Below, one piece after another: positions 27,670 to 36,910 of a stretch of DNA of 64,000 nucleotides (position 1 is the stretch's first letter; each line of letters begins with the position of its first letter). The position numbers and the translations under genes are program-made. The DNA is from Streptomyces malaysiensis subsp. samsunensis (GTDB taxonomy: Bacteria > Actinomycetota > Actinomycetes > Streptomycetales > Streptomycetaceae), in assembly GCF_024519315.1 (NCBI RefSeq), contig NZ_JANIIC010000002.1, positions 302,311 through 366,310 of the forward strand, written 5' to 3'. The notes under the pieces are model-generated. The model saw only the letters and a program-made list of their open reading frames with translations. It had not been told where the DNA came from and ran no database searches.

Positions 27670-28941
27670 ATGCCGACCACCCAAGCCCCGACGAACTGGG
27701 CCGGGAACATCACCTTCTCCGCCGCCCGGCTGCACCACCCGGACACCGTCGACGAGCTGCGGCGGACCGTGCGCTCCGCGGACCGGGTGCGGGTCCTGGG
27801 CACGGGCCACTCCTTCAACCGCATCGCCGACACCGAGGGCGATCTGGTCAACCTGGACCGGCTGCCGCACCGCGTCGGGATCGACGCCGGGAAGCGCACG
27901 GCGACCGTCGCGGCGGGCATGCGCTATGCCCATGTGGCCCAGGCCCTGCACACGGAGGGTTACGCGCTGGCCAATCTCGCCTCGCTGCCGCACATCACGG
28001 TCGCGGGGGCCTGCGCCACCGCCACCCATGGCTCGGGGAGCGCCCAGCGCTGTCTGGCCGCCGCGGTCGCGGGGCTGGAGATCGTCGGCCCCGGGGGCGA
28101 GGTGACCCGGATCGACCGGGACCAGGACCGGGACCGGCTGAACGGGGCCGTGGTCGGGCTCGGCGGACTGGGCGTCGTCACCACCATGACGCTGGACATC
28201 GAGCCCACCTTCGACGTGGCCCAGTGGCTGTGGACCGGGCTTCCGCTGGACCGGCTGGACGACAGCTTCGAGGAGATCTTCGGCGCCGCCTACAGCGTCA
28301 GCGTCTTCACCGACTGGCGCTCGGGCGAGGGCGTGGTGTGGCTGAAGTGCCGCACCGATCTGCCCGATCCCCCGGAGCCCGGGCAGCCGTGGCTGGGCGC
28401 CCGCCCGGCCGACCGCCACCACCACCCGGTGCCCGCGATGCCGCCGCTGCACTGCACCGAGCAGCTGGGCGCGCCGGGGCCGTGGCATGAGCGGCTGCCC
28501 CACTTCCGCCCGGACTTCACCCCCAGCAACGGCGATGAGCTCCAGTCGGAGCTGCTGCTGCCGCGCGAGGCCGCCTCGGCGGCGTTCGCGGCGCTGCGCG
28601 GCCTCGGCGACCGGATCGCGCCGGTGGTCCAGGTGTCCGAGGTCCGTACGGTCGCGGCGGACGAGCTGTGGCTGAGCCCCGCGTACGGCCGGGACAGCGT
28701 GGCCTTCCACTTCACCTGGGTCCCCGATCACGACGCGGTGATCGAGGTGGTGGCCGCGATGGAGGAGGCGCTGCTGCCGCTGGGGGCGCGGCCGCACTGG
28801 GGCAAGCTGACGACGGCCGCGCCGGAGCGGATCCTCTCCTCGTACGACCGGGCGGCCGACTTCGCGCGGCTGCTGGCCGAGCACGACCCGGCGGGGAAGT
28901 TCCGCAACGCCTATCTGGAGAACTACTTCCCCACCGGGTGA
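27670..28941 (+). CDS. Alditol oxidase (FAD, VAO family)
   Basis: The 423-residue flavoprotein closely resembles S. coelicolor AldO along its length. TNWAGNITFSA opens the protein. The covalent-FAD histidine is His47 in GTGHSFN (His46 in AldO), and LPHITVAGACATATHGSGSA is the FAD pyrophosphate site. Glu324 and Arg326 in EVRTVAADELWLSP and Lys379 in WGK align with AldO Glu320, Arg322 and Lys375, which act on the polyol. It oxidises the C1 hydroxyl of alditols such as xylitol and sorbitol, and more slowly glycerol, with O2, giving the aldose and H2O2. Cytosolic. ATG at 27670 follows AGGA. It sits beside glpF-glpK, forming a polyol module. Confidence 0.9.
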   Translation: MPTTQAPTNWAGNITFSAARLHHPDTVDELRRTVRSADRVRVLGTGHSFNRIADTEGDLVNLDRLPHRVGIDAGKRTATVAAGMRYAHVAQALHTEGYALANLASLPHITVAGACATATHGSGSAQRCLAAAVAGLEIVGPGGEVTRIDRDQDRDRLNGAVVGLGGLGVVTTMTLDIEPTFDVAQWLWTGLPLDRLDDSFEEIFGAAYSVSVFTDWRSGEGVVWLKCRTDLPDPPEPGQPWLGARPADRHHHPVPAMPPLHCTEQLGAPGPWHERLPHFRPDFTPSNGDELQSELLLPREAASAAFAALRGLGDRIAPVVQVSEVRTVAADELWLSPAYGRDSVAFHFTWVPDHDAVIEVVAAMEEALLPLGARPHWGKLTTAAPERILSSYDRAADFARLLAEHDPAGKFRNAYLENYFPTG

Positions 28942-28987
28942 CGGGGCCGGGGACCGCCCGCCGGGTGCGGCCCCGGCGGCCGGGTCC

Positions 28988-31381
28988 TCAGCCGGTCCAG
29001 GACCATTCGGCGACCTCGGGCATATCGGTGCCGTGCTCGCGGATCCAGGCGTGGTGGCGGGTGCGGGCGTCCTGCATCCGCTGCCGCACGGCCGTGGCGC
29101 GCACCGCGAGCCCCGGGGTCCGGTCGATGACGTCCATGACCAGCCGGTAGCGGTCGAGGTCGTTGCGGACCACCATGTCGAACGGCGTGGTGGTGGTGCC
29201 CATCTCCACATAGCCGCGCACATGGAGGTTGGGGTGGACGGCCCGGCGGTAGGACAGCCGGTGCACCAGCCACGGATAGCCGTGGTAGGCGAAGATGACC
29301 GGCCGGTCGCGGGTGAACAGGGCGTCGAACTCGTGGTCCGTCATCCCGTGCGGATGCTCTTCCTTCGGCATCAACCGGGTCATGTCGACGACATTGACCA
29401 CCCGCACGGACACATCGGGCAGATGGCGGCGGAGGATCCCGGCGGCCGCGATGACCTCCTGGGTGGGCACATCGCCCGCGGCGGCCAGCACCACATCCGG
29501 CTCCCCCGCGCCGTTCTCGGTACCGGCCCATTCCCACGTCCCGGCGCCGCGGGCGCAGTGGGCACGCGCCTGGTCGAGGTCGAGCCAGTCGAAGCAGGGC
29601 TGTTTGCCCGCGACGACCACATTGACGTAGTCCCGGCTGCGCAGGACGTGGTCGGCCACGCTGAGCAGGGTGTTGGTGTCCGGCGGCAGATAGACGCGCA
29701 CCACTTCGGGGCTCTTGTTGAGCACATGGTCCACGAAGCCGGGGTCCTGGTGCGAGAAGCCGTTGTGGTCCTGGCGCCAGACATGGGAGGTCAGCAGGTA
29801 GTTGAGGGAGGCCACGGGGCGCCGCCACGGCAGTGAGCGGGACACCTTCAGCCATTTGATGTGCTGGTTGACCATGGAGTCGACGATGTGCACGAACGCC
29901 TCGTAGCAGGAGAAGAGGCCGTGCCGCCCGGTCAGCAGATAGCCCTCCAGCCAGCCCTGGCAGACGTGCTCGGAGAGGATCTCCATGACCCGGCCGGTCC
30001 GGCTGAGGTGCTCATCGGTGGGGAGTACGGCCTCCTGCCACGCCTTGCCGGTGGCGCCGAAGAGGGCCTCCAGCCGGTTGGAGGCGGTTTCGTCGGGGCC
30101 GACCACCCTGAAGTCGCGGCGGGCGGCGGTGTCCTCCATGACCTTCTCCAGCAGCCCGCCGAGGACCCGGGTCGGCTCGTGCATGGTCGCACCGGGCTTG
30201 TCCACGGGGACCGCGTACCGCTCCAGGGCGGGCACGGGCAGCGAGCGCAGCAGCCGTCCGCCGTTGGCGTGCGGATTGGCGCCCAGACGGCGGTCGCCCT
30301 CGGGGACCTCGGCCAGGACGGCCGGCCGGGGCCGCCCGTCGGCGTCGAAGAGCTCCTCGGGGCGGTACGAACGCAGCCAGCGCTCCAGCTGGCGCAGATG
30401 CTCCGGGTTCTCCCGGACGCCCGGCAGAGGCACCTGGTGGGCGCGCCAGGTGCCCTCCACGGGAAGCCCGTCGACCTCCTCGGGCCCGGTCCAGCCCTTG
30501 GGCGTACGGAGCACGATGACCGGCCAGCGCGGCCGCTCGGCGATGCCCTCCTCGCGGGCGGTGCGCTGGAGCAGGGCGATCCGGTCCAGCGCCTCGTCCA
30601 GGGCGCGCGCCATGATCCGGTGCACCTCGAGCGGTTCGTCCCCGGCGACGTGGATCGGTTCGTGGCCGTATCCCCGCAGCAGTTCGTCGAGTTCGGGCTC
30701 GGGCAGCCGGGCGAGCACCGTGGGGTTGGCGATCTTGTACCCGTTGAGGTGGAGGATCGGCAGCACGGCGCCGTCGTGGACCGGGTCCAGGAACTTGTTC
30801 GCGTGCCAGGAGGCGGCCAGCGGGCCGGTCTCGGCCTCGCCGTCGCCGATGACGCAGGCGACCAGCAGCCCGGGGTTGTCCAGCGCGGCCCCGTAGGCGT
30901 GGGCGAGGGAGTAGCCCAGCTCACCGCCCTCGTGGATGGAGCCGGGGGTCTCGGGGGCGACATGGCTGGGCACCCCGCCGGGGAAGGAGAACTGCCGGAA
31001 GAGCCGGGCCATGCCCTCGGTGTCCCGGCCGACGTCCGGGTAGATCTCGGAGTAGCTGCCGTCCAGCCAGGAGCCGGCGAGCACCGCGGGGCCGCCGTGG
31101 CCGGGGCCCCAGACGCAGATGGCATCCAGGTCGCGGTCCTTGATGACGCGGTTCAGATGGGTGTGGACGAGGTTGAGCCCGGGTGAGGTGCCCCAGTGGC
31201 CCAGCAGCCGGGGCTTGATGTGGTCCGGGCGCAGCGGCTCGGTCAGCAGCGGGTTGGCCAGCAGATAGATCTGGCCCGCCGCGAGGTAGTTGGCGGCGCG
31301 CCAGTGGGCGTCCAGGGCGCGGATCCGGTCGTCGGCGAGCCCACTCACCGGCGAACCCGTCGTGGTCGGTGCGTCTGGCAT
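28988..31381 (-). CDS. xfp: Xylulose-5-phosphate/fructose-6-phosphate phosphoketolase
   Basis: This 797-residue thiamine-diphosphate enzyme has the phosphoketolase signatures: [18 protein letters not shown] near the N-terminus, [15 protein letters not shown], the ThDP/Mg motif [19 protein letters not shown], and [11 protein letters not shown] with [17 protein letters not shown]. It splits xylulose 5-phosphate (and often fructose 6-phosphate) with phosphate into acetyl phosphate and glyceraldehyde 3-phosphate or erythrose 4-phosphate. No acetate kinase gene lies nearby. ATG at 31381 follows GGGAGAGAGG. It follows a universal stress protein gene on the same strand (62 bp), so it is probably transcribed from the promoter with three boxes at 32432-32494 and belongs to the dormancy island. 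Confidence 0.94.
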   Translation of the reverse strand: MPDAPTTTGSPVSGLADDRIRALDAHWRAANYLAAGQIYLLANPLLTEPLRPDHIKPRLLGHWGTSPGLNLVHTHLNRVIKDRDLDAICVWGPGHGGPAVLAGSWLDGSYSEIYPDVGRDTEGMARLFRQFSFPGGVPSHVAPETPGSIHEGGELGYSLAHAYGAALDNPGLLVACVIGDGEAETGPLAASWHANKFLDPVHDGAVLPILHLNGYKIANPTVLARLPEPELDELLRGYGHEPIHVAGDEPLEVHRIMARALDEALDRIALLQRTAREEGIAERPRWPVIVLRTPKGWTGPEEVDGLPVEGTWRAHQVPLPGVRENPEHLRQLERWLRSYRPEELFDADGRPRPAVLAEVPEGDRRLGANPHANGGRLLRSLPVPALERYAVPVDKPGATMHEPTRVLGGLLEKVMEDTAARRDFRVVGPDETASNRLEALFGATGKAWQEAVLPTDEHLSRTGRVMEILSEHVCQGWLEGYLLTGRHGLFSCYEAFVHIVDSMVNQHIKWLKVSRSLPWRRPVASLNYLLTSHVWRQDHNGFSHQDPGFVDHVLNKSPEVVRVYLPPDTNTLLSVADHVLRSRDYVNVVVAGKQPCFDWLDLDQARAHCARGAGTWEWAGTENGAGEPDVVLAAAGDVPTQEVIAAAGILRRHLPDVSVRVVNVVDMTRLMPKEEHPHGMTDHEFDALFTRDRPVIFAYHGYPWLVHRLSYRRAVHPNLHVRGYVEMGTTTTPFDMVVRNDLDRYRLVMDVIDRTPGLAVRATAVRQRMQDARTRHHAWIREHGTDMPEVAEWSWTG

Positions 31382-31443
31382 GGACCTCTCTCCCTCATGG
31401 TGTCGGAATGTCCCCTCGTGGTGTCCGGTTACCTGCCCGCCGG

Positions 31444-32349
31444 TCACTCCCCGCCGTGCGTCCGGCCCCGCTCCGGCACGATCACCACCGGACAGGGTGC
31501 GTGGTGCAGGGCCGCGTGGGTGATGCGGCCGAGCTGCAACCCGACGGTGCGACCGTGGCCGCGGCAGGCGCCGAGGACCAGCAGATCGGCGGTGGCCGCC
31601 GCGTGGAGCAGCGCCTTGCGGGCCGGCCCCTCGACCGTCTCGGCGTGGACGCTGACCTCGGGGTGGTACCGGCGGCAGGCCCGCAGGGCGTCGTCCAGCG
31701 TCCGCTCCGCCCGTGACCAGTGGGCACGGACCGGGTCCCCCTCCAACAGCAGATCATCCGTGACCTCACCGGCCGGGGCGCGCCAGGCCCGTACGGCCTC
31801 CAGCGTGCGGTGGCCCACCGCGGCCTCGCGGAAGGCGAACCGCGCCGCGGCCGACCGGCCGGCCGCCTCACCGGGCTCGCCCACGCCGAGCACGATCCGG
31901 CCGAAGGCGCCGCGCCGGTTGGGCTCGCCGCCGCGTACGACGGTCACCGGGCAGGTGGCACGGGCGGCGACCGCCAGGCTCACCGAGCCCAGCAGCAGCG
32001 CGGCGAGTTCACCGCGGCCGCGGGAGCCGACGACCAGGCCCGAGGCGTCCTGGCCGGCGCGCAGCAGCGCGGCCACCGGGTCCTCCGGCAGCACCTCGGC
32101 GGAGATCTTCACATCCGGTCCGCACCGGCAGGCGCGCTCCGCGGCGGACGCGGCGATCTCCTCGTCCCTGACCAGCTCCCAGGGGCGCCGGGGGTCGGCG
32201 GCGGGTGCGGCGCCCTCGTACCGCTCCCACAGCGAGGCGTGGACCAGCCGCAGCGGCACCCCGTGCCGGGCGGCCGCGCCCACCGCCCAGTCCACCGCCT
32301 CAAGGCTGTGGTGCGAGCCGTCGACGCCCACCACCAGGGGAAGCTCCAC
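31444..32349 (-). CDS. Universal stress protein, two UspA domains (first of four)
   Basis: The 301-residue protein holds two UspA folds (about 1-145 and 152-301). Domain 1 starts [20 protein letters not shown] and has the ATP loop [15 protein letters not shown] (G-x2-G-x9-G-S). Domain 2 ends [19 protein letters not shown] with a degenerate loop. Double UspA proteins of this type are prominent in the DosR regulon of mycobacteria and the OsdR regulon of S. coelicolor. GTG at 32349 is preceded by GGTGGTGGGA. Its operon continues into the phosphoketolase. It is divergent from the CBS-BON gene across three copies of the shared 16-bp box. Confidence 0.88.
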   Translation of the reverse strand: MELPLVVGVDGSHHSLEAVDWAVGAAARHGVPLRLVHASLWERYEGAAPAADPRRPWELVRDEEIAASAAERACRCGPDVKISAEVLPEDPVAALLRAGQDASGLVVGSRGRGELAALLLGSVSLAVAARATCPVTVVRGGEPNRRGAFGRIVLGVGEPGEAAGRSAAARFAFREAAVGHRTLEAVRAWRAPAGEVTDDLLLEGDPVRAHWSRAERTLDDALRACRRYHPEVSVHAETVEGPARKALLHAAATADLLVLGACRGHGRTVGLQLGRITHAALHHAPCPVVIVPERGRTHGGE

Positions 32350-32431
32350 CGATTCCCACCACCTTCCGCACAGCGGTTCCCGCGCCGTCCCGACGCCTCT
32401 CACCCTCGCGCCCGTCCGGGACCCGGCGCGA

Positions 32432-32494
32432 GGGGCGATTCGGCCCCGACGGGGGTCGTTCGGCCCAAGGCGCGCGGGCGGGCCGAACGGCCCC
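32432..32494. promoter_or_regulatory. Three copies of the proposed DevR/OsdR-like box
   Basis: GGGGCGATTCGGCCCC (32432-32447), GGGGTCGTTCGGCCCA (32452-32467) and, inverted, GGGGCCGTTCGGCCCG (32479-32494) are near-palindromes with the common core GGGn5-6TCGGCCC. The first two starts are 20 bp apart. They lie between the divergent usp-xfp and CBS-usp operons and match the boxes at 34391 and 40865. GGGnC...GnCCC resembles the mycobacterial DevR box in outline, with slightly different spacing. Confidence 0.6.
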
Positions 32495-32567
32495 GAGCGC
32501 ACCCCGGGCAGCCCAAGAGGGCGGCCGGGGCGCCGTCCCACGCTGGGAGCGGATCGGGGAGGCACGG

Positions 32568-33170
32568 ATGAAGCACCGCAAGATCGGTAACGTGATGACC
32601 GACGACGTCGTCCGGGTGAGCTCCCTGGCCTCGTTCGACGAGGTCGGTGCGCTGCTCGCCCGGCACCGGTTCAGCGGGCTGCCCGTGGTGGACGAGGACG
32701 ACAAGGTGGTCGGCATGATCACCGGGACCGATCTCAGCGAACCCGCCCCGACGGCCGGACAGCTGATGTCGCGCCCGGCGGTCACCGTGCGCCCCCAGGA
32801 CAGCATCGTGGACGCGGCCCGCGCGATGGACCGCCATCGCGTCGAGCGGCTTCCGGTGGTCGACGAGGAGGACCGGCTGATCGGCATCGTCACCCGCCGG
32901 GACCTGCTGCGGGTCTTCCTCCGCGCGGACGACGAGATCCGCGCCGAGGTGATCGACGAGGTGCTGGTCCGCTCGCTGTGGCTCGGCCCGCAGTCCGTCG
33001 CGGTCACCGTGACCGACGGGGTCGTACGGCTGGAGGGGCAGCTGGACCGGCACAGCGAGATCCCCATCGCGGTCCGGATGACCGGACAGGTGGACGGCGT
33101 GGTGGCCGTGGTCGACCTGCTCACCTACCGGTTCGACGACTCCGCGGGCCGGGGAGGTGCGCGGCGATGA
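32568..33170 (+). CDS. CBS-pair protein with BON domain
   Basis: The 200-residue product has two CBS motifs (about 5-60 and 68-122; FSGLPVVDEDDKVVGMITGTDL and VERLPVVDEEDRLIGIVTRRDL, shown here in part) and a C-terminal BON domain (about 135-190; VAVTVTDGVVRLEGQLDR). CBS pairs bind adenine nucleotides and BON domains bind membranes or partner proteins, so this is a probable energy-state sensor. No enzyme domain is attached. ATG at 32568 follows GGGGAGG. The next usp gene overlaps its stop (ATGA). A similar CBS-BON protein is encoded at 39137. Confidence 0.88.
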   Translation: MKHRKIGNVMTDDVVRVSSLASFDEVGALLARHRFSGLPVVDEDDKVVGMITGTDLSEPAPTAGQLMSRPAVTVRPQDSIVDAARAMDRHRVERLPVVDEEDRLIGIVTRRDLLRVFLRADDEIRAEVIDEVLVRSLWLGPQSVAVTVTDGVVRLEGQLDRHSEIPIAVRMTGQVDGVVAVVDLLTYRFDDSAGRGGARR

Positions 33171-34069
33171 CCCACCCGGCCAGGCCGGTGCGGGGCGGCC
33201 GGGTGGTGGTGGGCCTGGACGGCTCCGACAGCGCCTGGGCCGCGCTGGACCGGGCGGTCGCCGAGGCGCGGCGCCGTGAGGCCACGCTGGAGATCGTGCA
33301 CGCCTGGCCGTGGGGCCGGGCCGACCCGCTCGCCTTCGACACCGACAGCGAACCGTCGCGCCCCGCCGTGGAGATCGCCAGGACCGTGCTGCGGCTGGCC
33401 GTGTCGCGAGCCAGGGAGCAGGATCCACAGCTGCGGATCGTGCCCACCCTGACGGCCCAGGACGCGGTGCCCGAACTGCTGCGGATCGGCGAGGACGCCT
33501 CGCTCATCGTCATCGGCACCCGGGGCTTGGGCGGCTTCACCGGGCTGCTGCTCGGCTCGGTCAGCCTGCGGCTGGCCGCCCACACCCGGCGCCCGCTGCT
33601 GGTGGTGCGCGGCGGGCCACCGGCGGCGTACGGGCCCGAGGGCCATGGCAAGGTGCTGGTCGGCGTGGAGAGCGGCGCGGACGCGCCGGCGGCCCGCTTC
33701 GCCTTCGAGGAGGCGCGCCGCCGCCGGGCCCGGCTGCGGGTGCTCTACGCCTGGCCGCGGCCACGGGTCTTCGCGGGCGATCACGCCCTGCCCGCCCGCG
33801 AGATGGTGGCGCTGCGCGCCGAGCGCGAGCAGACGGTGGCCTACGCCATGGTGACCAAACTGCGCGAGGAGTTCGGGCAGATCCCGGTACGCGAGCACAC
33901 CACCCACAGCGCCCCCGCACAGGCGCTGATGGAGGCGTCACGAGCGGCGGACGTCCTGGTGCTGGCCGTACACCGGCGAACGCCCCGCCTCGGCATGCAG
34001 CTGGGCGCAGTCACGCACGCGGCACTGCACCATGCGCACTGCCCGGTGGTGCTGGTGCCGGTCGAATAG
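33167..34069 (+). CDS. Universal stress protein, two UspA domains (second)
   Basis: The 300-residue protein has two UspA domains. The first begins GRVVVGLDGSDSAWAALDRA and has a complete ATP loop GTRGLGGFTGLLLGS. The second starts KVLVGVESGADAPAARFAFE and ends [19 protein letters not shown]. The role of such proteins in dormancy or hypoxia survival is known in general terms only, and ligand binding by domain 1 is likely from the motif. ATG overlaps the CBS-BON stop, so the two are coupled. A hairpin with a T5 run follows 12 bases after the stop. Confidence 0.9.
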   Translation: MTHPARPVRGGRVVVGLDGSDSAWAALDRAVAEARRREATLEIVHAWPWGRADPLAFDTDSEPSRPAVEIARTVLRLAVSRAREQDPQLRIVPTLTAQDAVPELLRIGEDASLIVIGTRGLGGFTGLLLGSVSLRLAAHTRRPLLVVRGGPPAAYGPEGHGKVLVGVESGADAPAARFAFEEARRRRARLRVLYAWPRPRVFAGDHALPAREMVALRAEREQTVAYAMVTKLREEFGQIPVREHTTHSAPAQALMEASRAADVLVLAVHRRTPRLGMQLGAVTHAALHHAHCPVVLVPVE

Positions 34070-34081
34070 GGTCCCGGAGAT

Positions 34082-34118
34082 CGCTTGATGTATCAGTTGC
34101 GCCAGATCAAGCGTTTTT
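34082..34118 (+). terminator. Rho-independent terminator after the second usp gene
   Basis: CGCTTGAT (34082-34089) pairs with ATCAAGCG (34106-34113) and is followed directly by TTTTT. This is one of the few hairpins in the window with a real T-run. A second small hairpin, GGGGGT-ACCGA-ACCCCC, follows at 34124-34140. Confidence 0.7.
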
Positions 34119-34390
34119 GAGAAGGGGGTACCGAACCCCCGCCGCCCGCACTCCGGAGGGGCCCCGGCCACCAACCGCAGAAGCCGCCACCGACGCCACA
34201 CCCCACCGGCCCGTCACCCGGCGACGCGGCCGCGCCCCGGCACCCCCTGCTCAAGGCGCCGAAGGCGCGAAACGAAACCCGCACCCGGCAGACTGCGGAC
34301 CACAGACCACAGACGGCAGGACCGTACCCCCGGGACCCCCTCCCCCCGGTCGCGGAATGGGCCGTATGTCCTGGTCTCCGGGCCCTCCCC

Positions 34391-34406
34391 GGGACCGGTC
34401 GGCCCT
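34391..34406 (+). promoter_or_regulatory. DevR/OsdR-like box in the 700-bp spacer before the third usp gene
   Basis: GGGACCGGTCGGCCCT is the best match to the shared box and its most DevR-like copy (GGGAC ... GCCCT). CTTGAAT at 34433-34439 could be a -10, about 27 bases downstream. A GCACCGGGGG stretch follows, as it does after the box at 40865. If used, the third usp mRNA would have a leader of roughly 320 bases. I found no supported gene anywhere in 34070-34766. Confidence 0.5.
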
Positions 34407-34766
34407 GTCGGCGGGGGCCCGGCCATGGTCCGCTTGAATTGGGCACCGGGGGCATCCGGCAGACGCGGAGAAGCGGACGCACGAACACCGCGCACCGCGC
34501 AATCAGGGCCCGCGAGAAGTGGGCGCCCCCGGCGCCGCGCCTCGGACCGGGCACCTTCCGGTGGTGACCGGGACGGTGCCCAAAGGGCCGTGGCTGTCGT
34601 GAGGGCACGCGCGCGGGCCGCCAGGGCGGCGCTCGCTCATGCGGCGCCGCGCGCGGTCGGCCGTCGGCGGACGGCGGACGGCGGACGGCGGACCGAACGC
34701 CCCGCAGGCGAGCCGAAGCCCGAGGTGCCCGAGGTGCCGAGTGGGCCTGCCGGGAAGGAGGCAGCG

Positions 34767-35621
34767 ATGGCGCGCCCCGTGACCGTCGGACTGGACGGTT
34801 CCCCAGAGAGTCTGGCCGCCGCCGGCTGGGCGGCCCATGAGGCCCGTTCGCGCGACGCGCCGCTGCGGCTGGTGAACGCGTGGCCCGTGCCCGATCAGAA
34901 GGAGCTGACACCGGGCCGGGAGGCGGCCTGGCAGTACTGGGCCGAGTGCGCACTGCGCTCGGCACGCGCCGAGCTGGACGCCGACCACCCGGGCATGGCG
35001 ATCCTCACCGACCAGATCCCCGGTATGCCCGCGCCCGTACTGCTGGCCGAGGCGGAGCGGGCCCAGATGCTGGTGGTGGGGTCCCGTTCGATCGGCGCGG
35101 TCGCCGGCTTCTTCCTCGGCTCCGTCGGCCTTGAGCTCGCCGCACGCTCCGTGACCCCCGTGGTCCTGGTGCGGGCGGACGGGCGCGAGGAGCGGCACGG
35201 CGATGTGGTGGCGGGGGTGGAGCCGGGCGAGCCGTGCGACGACATCCTGGAGTTCGCCTTCGACGCCGCGGCCCGGCGCGACGGTGTGCTGCGGGCCCTG
35301 TACGCCAACCGGGTCCCCGCCATCCGGGACGACGCCCCCTGGGTGGTGGACGTGGGGCTGAGGGATGCGCGCAAGGAGTCGGAGCACTCGCTGGGCGAGG
35401 TGCTGGCGCCATGGCGGGACAAGTTCTCCGATGTGCGGGTCTTCGAGGAGGTCTCGTCGGACAGCCCGGCCCGGCGGCTGGTGAGCGCGGCGGCGGGGAC
35501 GGCGCTGATGGTCGTGGGCCGCGGGCCGCGCCGGGTGGGGTTCGGCCCCCGGCTGGGGCCGGTCGCCCAGGCCGTGGCGCACCACGCCGCCTGCCCCGTC
35601 GCGGTGGTGCCCCAGCGATGA
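34767..35621 (+). CDS. Universal stress protein, two UspA domains (third)
   Basis: The 284-residue protein starts RPVTVGLDGSPESLAAAGWA. The loop in domain 1 is GSRSIGAVAGFFLGS, with the G-x2-G spacing changed, so nucleotide binding is doubtful there. Domain 2 begins near VVAGVEPGEPCDDILEFAFD and ends AVAHHAACPVAVVP. ATG at 34767 follows AAGGAGG. Open frame upstream to 34425 is Arg/Pro-rich and not coding-like. It is followed by a 17-bp minisatellite and then the alcohol dehydrogenase gene. Sequence similarity within the island suggests the four usp genes arose by duplication. Confidence 0.87.
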   Translation: MARPVTVGLDGSPESLAAAGWAAHEARSRDAPLRLVNAWPVPDQKELTPGREAAWQYWAECALRSARAELDADHPGMAILTDQIPGMPAPVLLAEAERAQMLVVGSRSIGAVAGFFLGSVGLELAARSVTPVVLVRADGREERHGDVVAGVEPGEPCDDILEFAFDAAARRDGVLRALYANRVPAIRDDAPWVVDVGLRDARKESEHSLGEVLAPWRDKFSDVRVFEEVSSDSPARRLVSAAAGTALMVVGRGPRRVGFGPRLGPVAQAVAHHAACPVAVVPQR

Positions 35622-35685
35622 GCCCCCGTCCGGCCACGGGAATTGGGACGCCGCGCCACACGCCCAGGCGGCGGGGAGCAGCGGC

Positions 35686-35787
35686 GGAAGCCCAAGACAA
35701 CCGGAAGCCGAAGACGACCGGGAGCCCAAGACAACCGGAAGCCGAAGACGACCGGGAGCCCAAGACAACCGGAAGCCGAAGACAACC
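35686..35787. repeat. 17-bp minisatellite, six copies
   Basis: Six tandem 17-bp units, GGAAGCCCAAGACAACC and close variants, fill 35686-35787 with no gaps. Two variant types alternate, giving a higher-order period of 34 bp. A partial unit follows. The period is not a multiple of three and no gene spans the array. It lies between the third usp stop and the dehydrogenase start, ending 38 bases before the ATG. Confidence 0.9.
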
Positions 35788-35825
35788 GGAGGCGACCGAG
35801 GCCGCCGGAGGAAAGGGAAACGGCC

Positions 35826-36893
35826 ATGAAAGCACTCGTCTTCCACGGGCCGGAGCAGTCCTCCTGGCAGGAGGTGCCCGACCCCGAACTCGAGGCCACC
35901 ACCGACGCGATCGTCCGGATCGACACCACGACCATCTGCGGCACCGATCTCCATATCCTCCGCGGCGAGCAGCCCGACGTCGAACCCGGCCGGGTGCTCG
36001 GCCACGAAGGGGTGGGCGAGGTTGTCGAGACCGGTACCGACGTCCGTGGGATCCGCCCCGGCGACCGGGTGCTGATCTCCTGCGTCTCGGCCTGCGGCCA
36101 CTGCCGCTTCTGCCGGGAGCGCAGCTACGGACAGTGCCGTGGCGGCGGGGGCTGGGTGCTGGGGCGCACGGTCGACGGCACCCAGGCCGAGTACGTCCGG
36201 GTGCCGTTCGCCGATCTGTCCACCCATCCGCTGACGGGGACGGCCGAGGGCCATGACGCCGTACTGCTGGCCGATGTCTTCCCCACCGCCTACGAGGTGG
36301 GCGTCCTCAACGGCCGGGTGGGGCCGGGCGATACGGTCGTGGTGGTGGGCTCCGGGCCCATCGGGCTGGCCTCGATCGCCACGGCGCAGTTCTTCTCGCC
36401 CGGCCGGATCATCGCCGTCGACCCGGATCCGGCCCGGCTGGACGCCGCCAAGCGGGTCGGTGCCGACGCGGTGGCGGACTCCGCCGAGGACCCGGAGCGG
36501 CTGGTCGACGATCTCACCGAGGGGCTCGGCGCCGATGTGGTGATCGAGGCCGTGGGGAGTCCGCGGTCCTTCGAGACCTGTACCCGGATGGTGCGGCCGG
36601 GCGGCCGGATCGCCAACGTCGGGGTGCACGCCCGGCCCGCCACACTGCACCTCGAAGATCTGTGGATCAAGAACGTGACGATCACCACCGGACTGGTCGA
36701 CACCTACTCCACCGCCACTCTGCTCTCCCTGCTGGCCGCCGGGCGGCTGCCCGCGTCCACCCTGATCACCCATCTGTTCGAGCTGGACCAGATGGAGGAG
36801 GCGTACGACGTCTTCGCCCACGCGGCCGACACCGGCGCGATCAAGATCGCGGTCGGCGAGTGCGCCCGGCCGCTGGTGGCCCGGGGGAAGTGA
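35826..36893 (+). CDS. Zn-dependent alcohol dehydrogenase (medium chain)
   Basis: The 355-residue enzyme has zinc ligands in ICGTDLHILRG and GHEGVGEVVE. The structural site CGHCRFCRERSYGQC has four Cys, and the NAD fold is VVGSGPIGLASIA. The acidic residue after the fold (VDPDPARL) favours NAD over NADP. It oxidises a primary or secondary alcohol, probably to help keep redox balance when respiration slows. Orthologues with this neighbourhood are part of the S. coelicolor stress/dormancy region. ATG at 35826 follows GGAGGAAAGGGAAACGGCC. The next usp gene begins 17 bases after the stop, so they are co-transcribed. Confidence 0.9.
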   Translation: MKALVFHGPEQSSWQEVPDPELEATTDAIVRIDTTTICGTDLHILRGEQPDVEPGRVLGHEGVGEVVETGTDVRGIRPGDRVLISCVSACGHCRFCRERSYGQCRGGGGWVLGRTVDGTQAEYVRVPFADLSTHPLTGTAEGHDAVLLADVFPTAYEVGVLNGRVGPGDTVVVVGSGPIGLASIATAQFFSPGRIIAVDPDPARLDAAKRVGADAVADSAEDPERLVDDLTEGLGADVVIEAVGSPRSFETCTRMVRPGGRIANVGVHARPATLHLEDLWIKNVTITTGLVDTYSTATLLSLLAAGRLPASTLITHLFELDQMEEAYDVFAHAADTGAIKIAVGECARPLVARGK

Positions 36894-36910
36894 GCGGGGA
36901 GGTGACGCGT

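Noticed and set aside
31382..31443. Separate promoter for the phosphoketolase gene in the 62-bp gap after usp
   Set aside because: No promoter hexamers or box were found there. Read-through from the usp promoter is simpler.
34425..34766. Extra 114 residues at the start of the third universal stress protein, or a small gene in this spacer
   Set aside because: The composition is Arg/Pro/Ala-rich and unlike usp. The ribosome site AAGGAGG is just before ATG 34767.
35686..35787. CRISPR array
   Set aside because: Units are 17 bp with no spacers between them, and no cas genes are in the window. It is a minisatellite.
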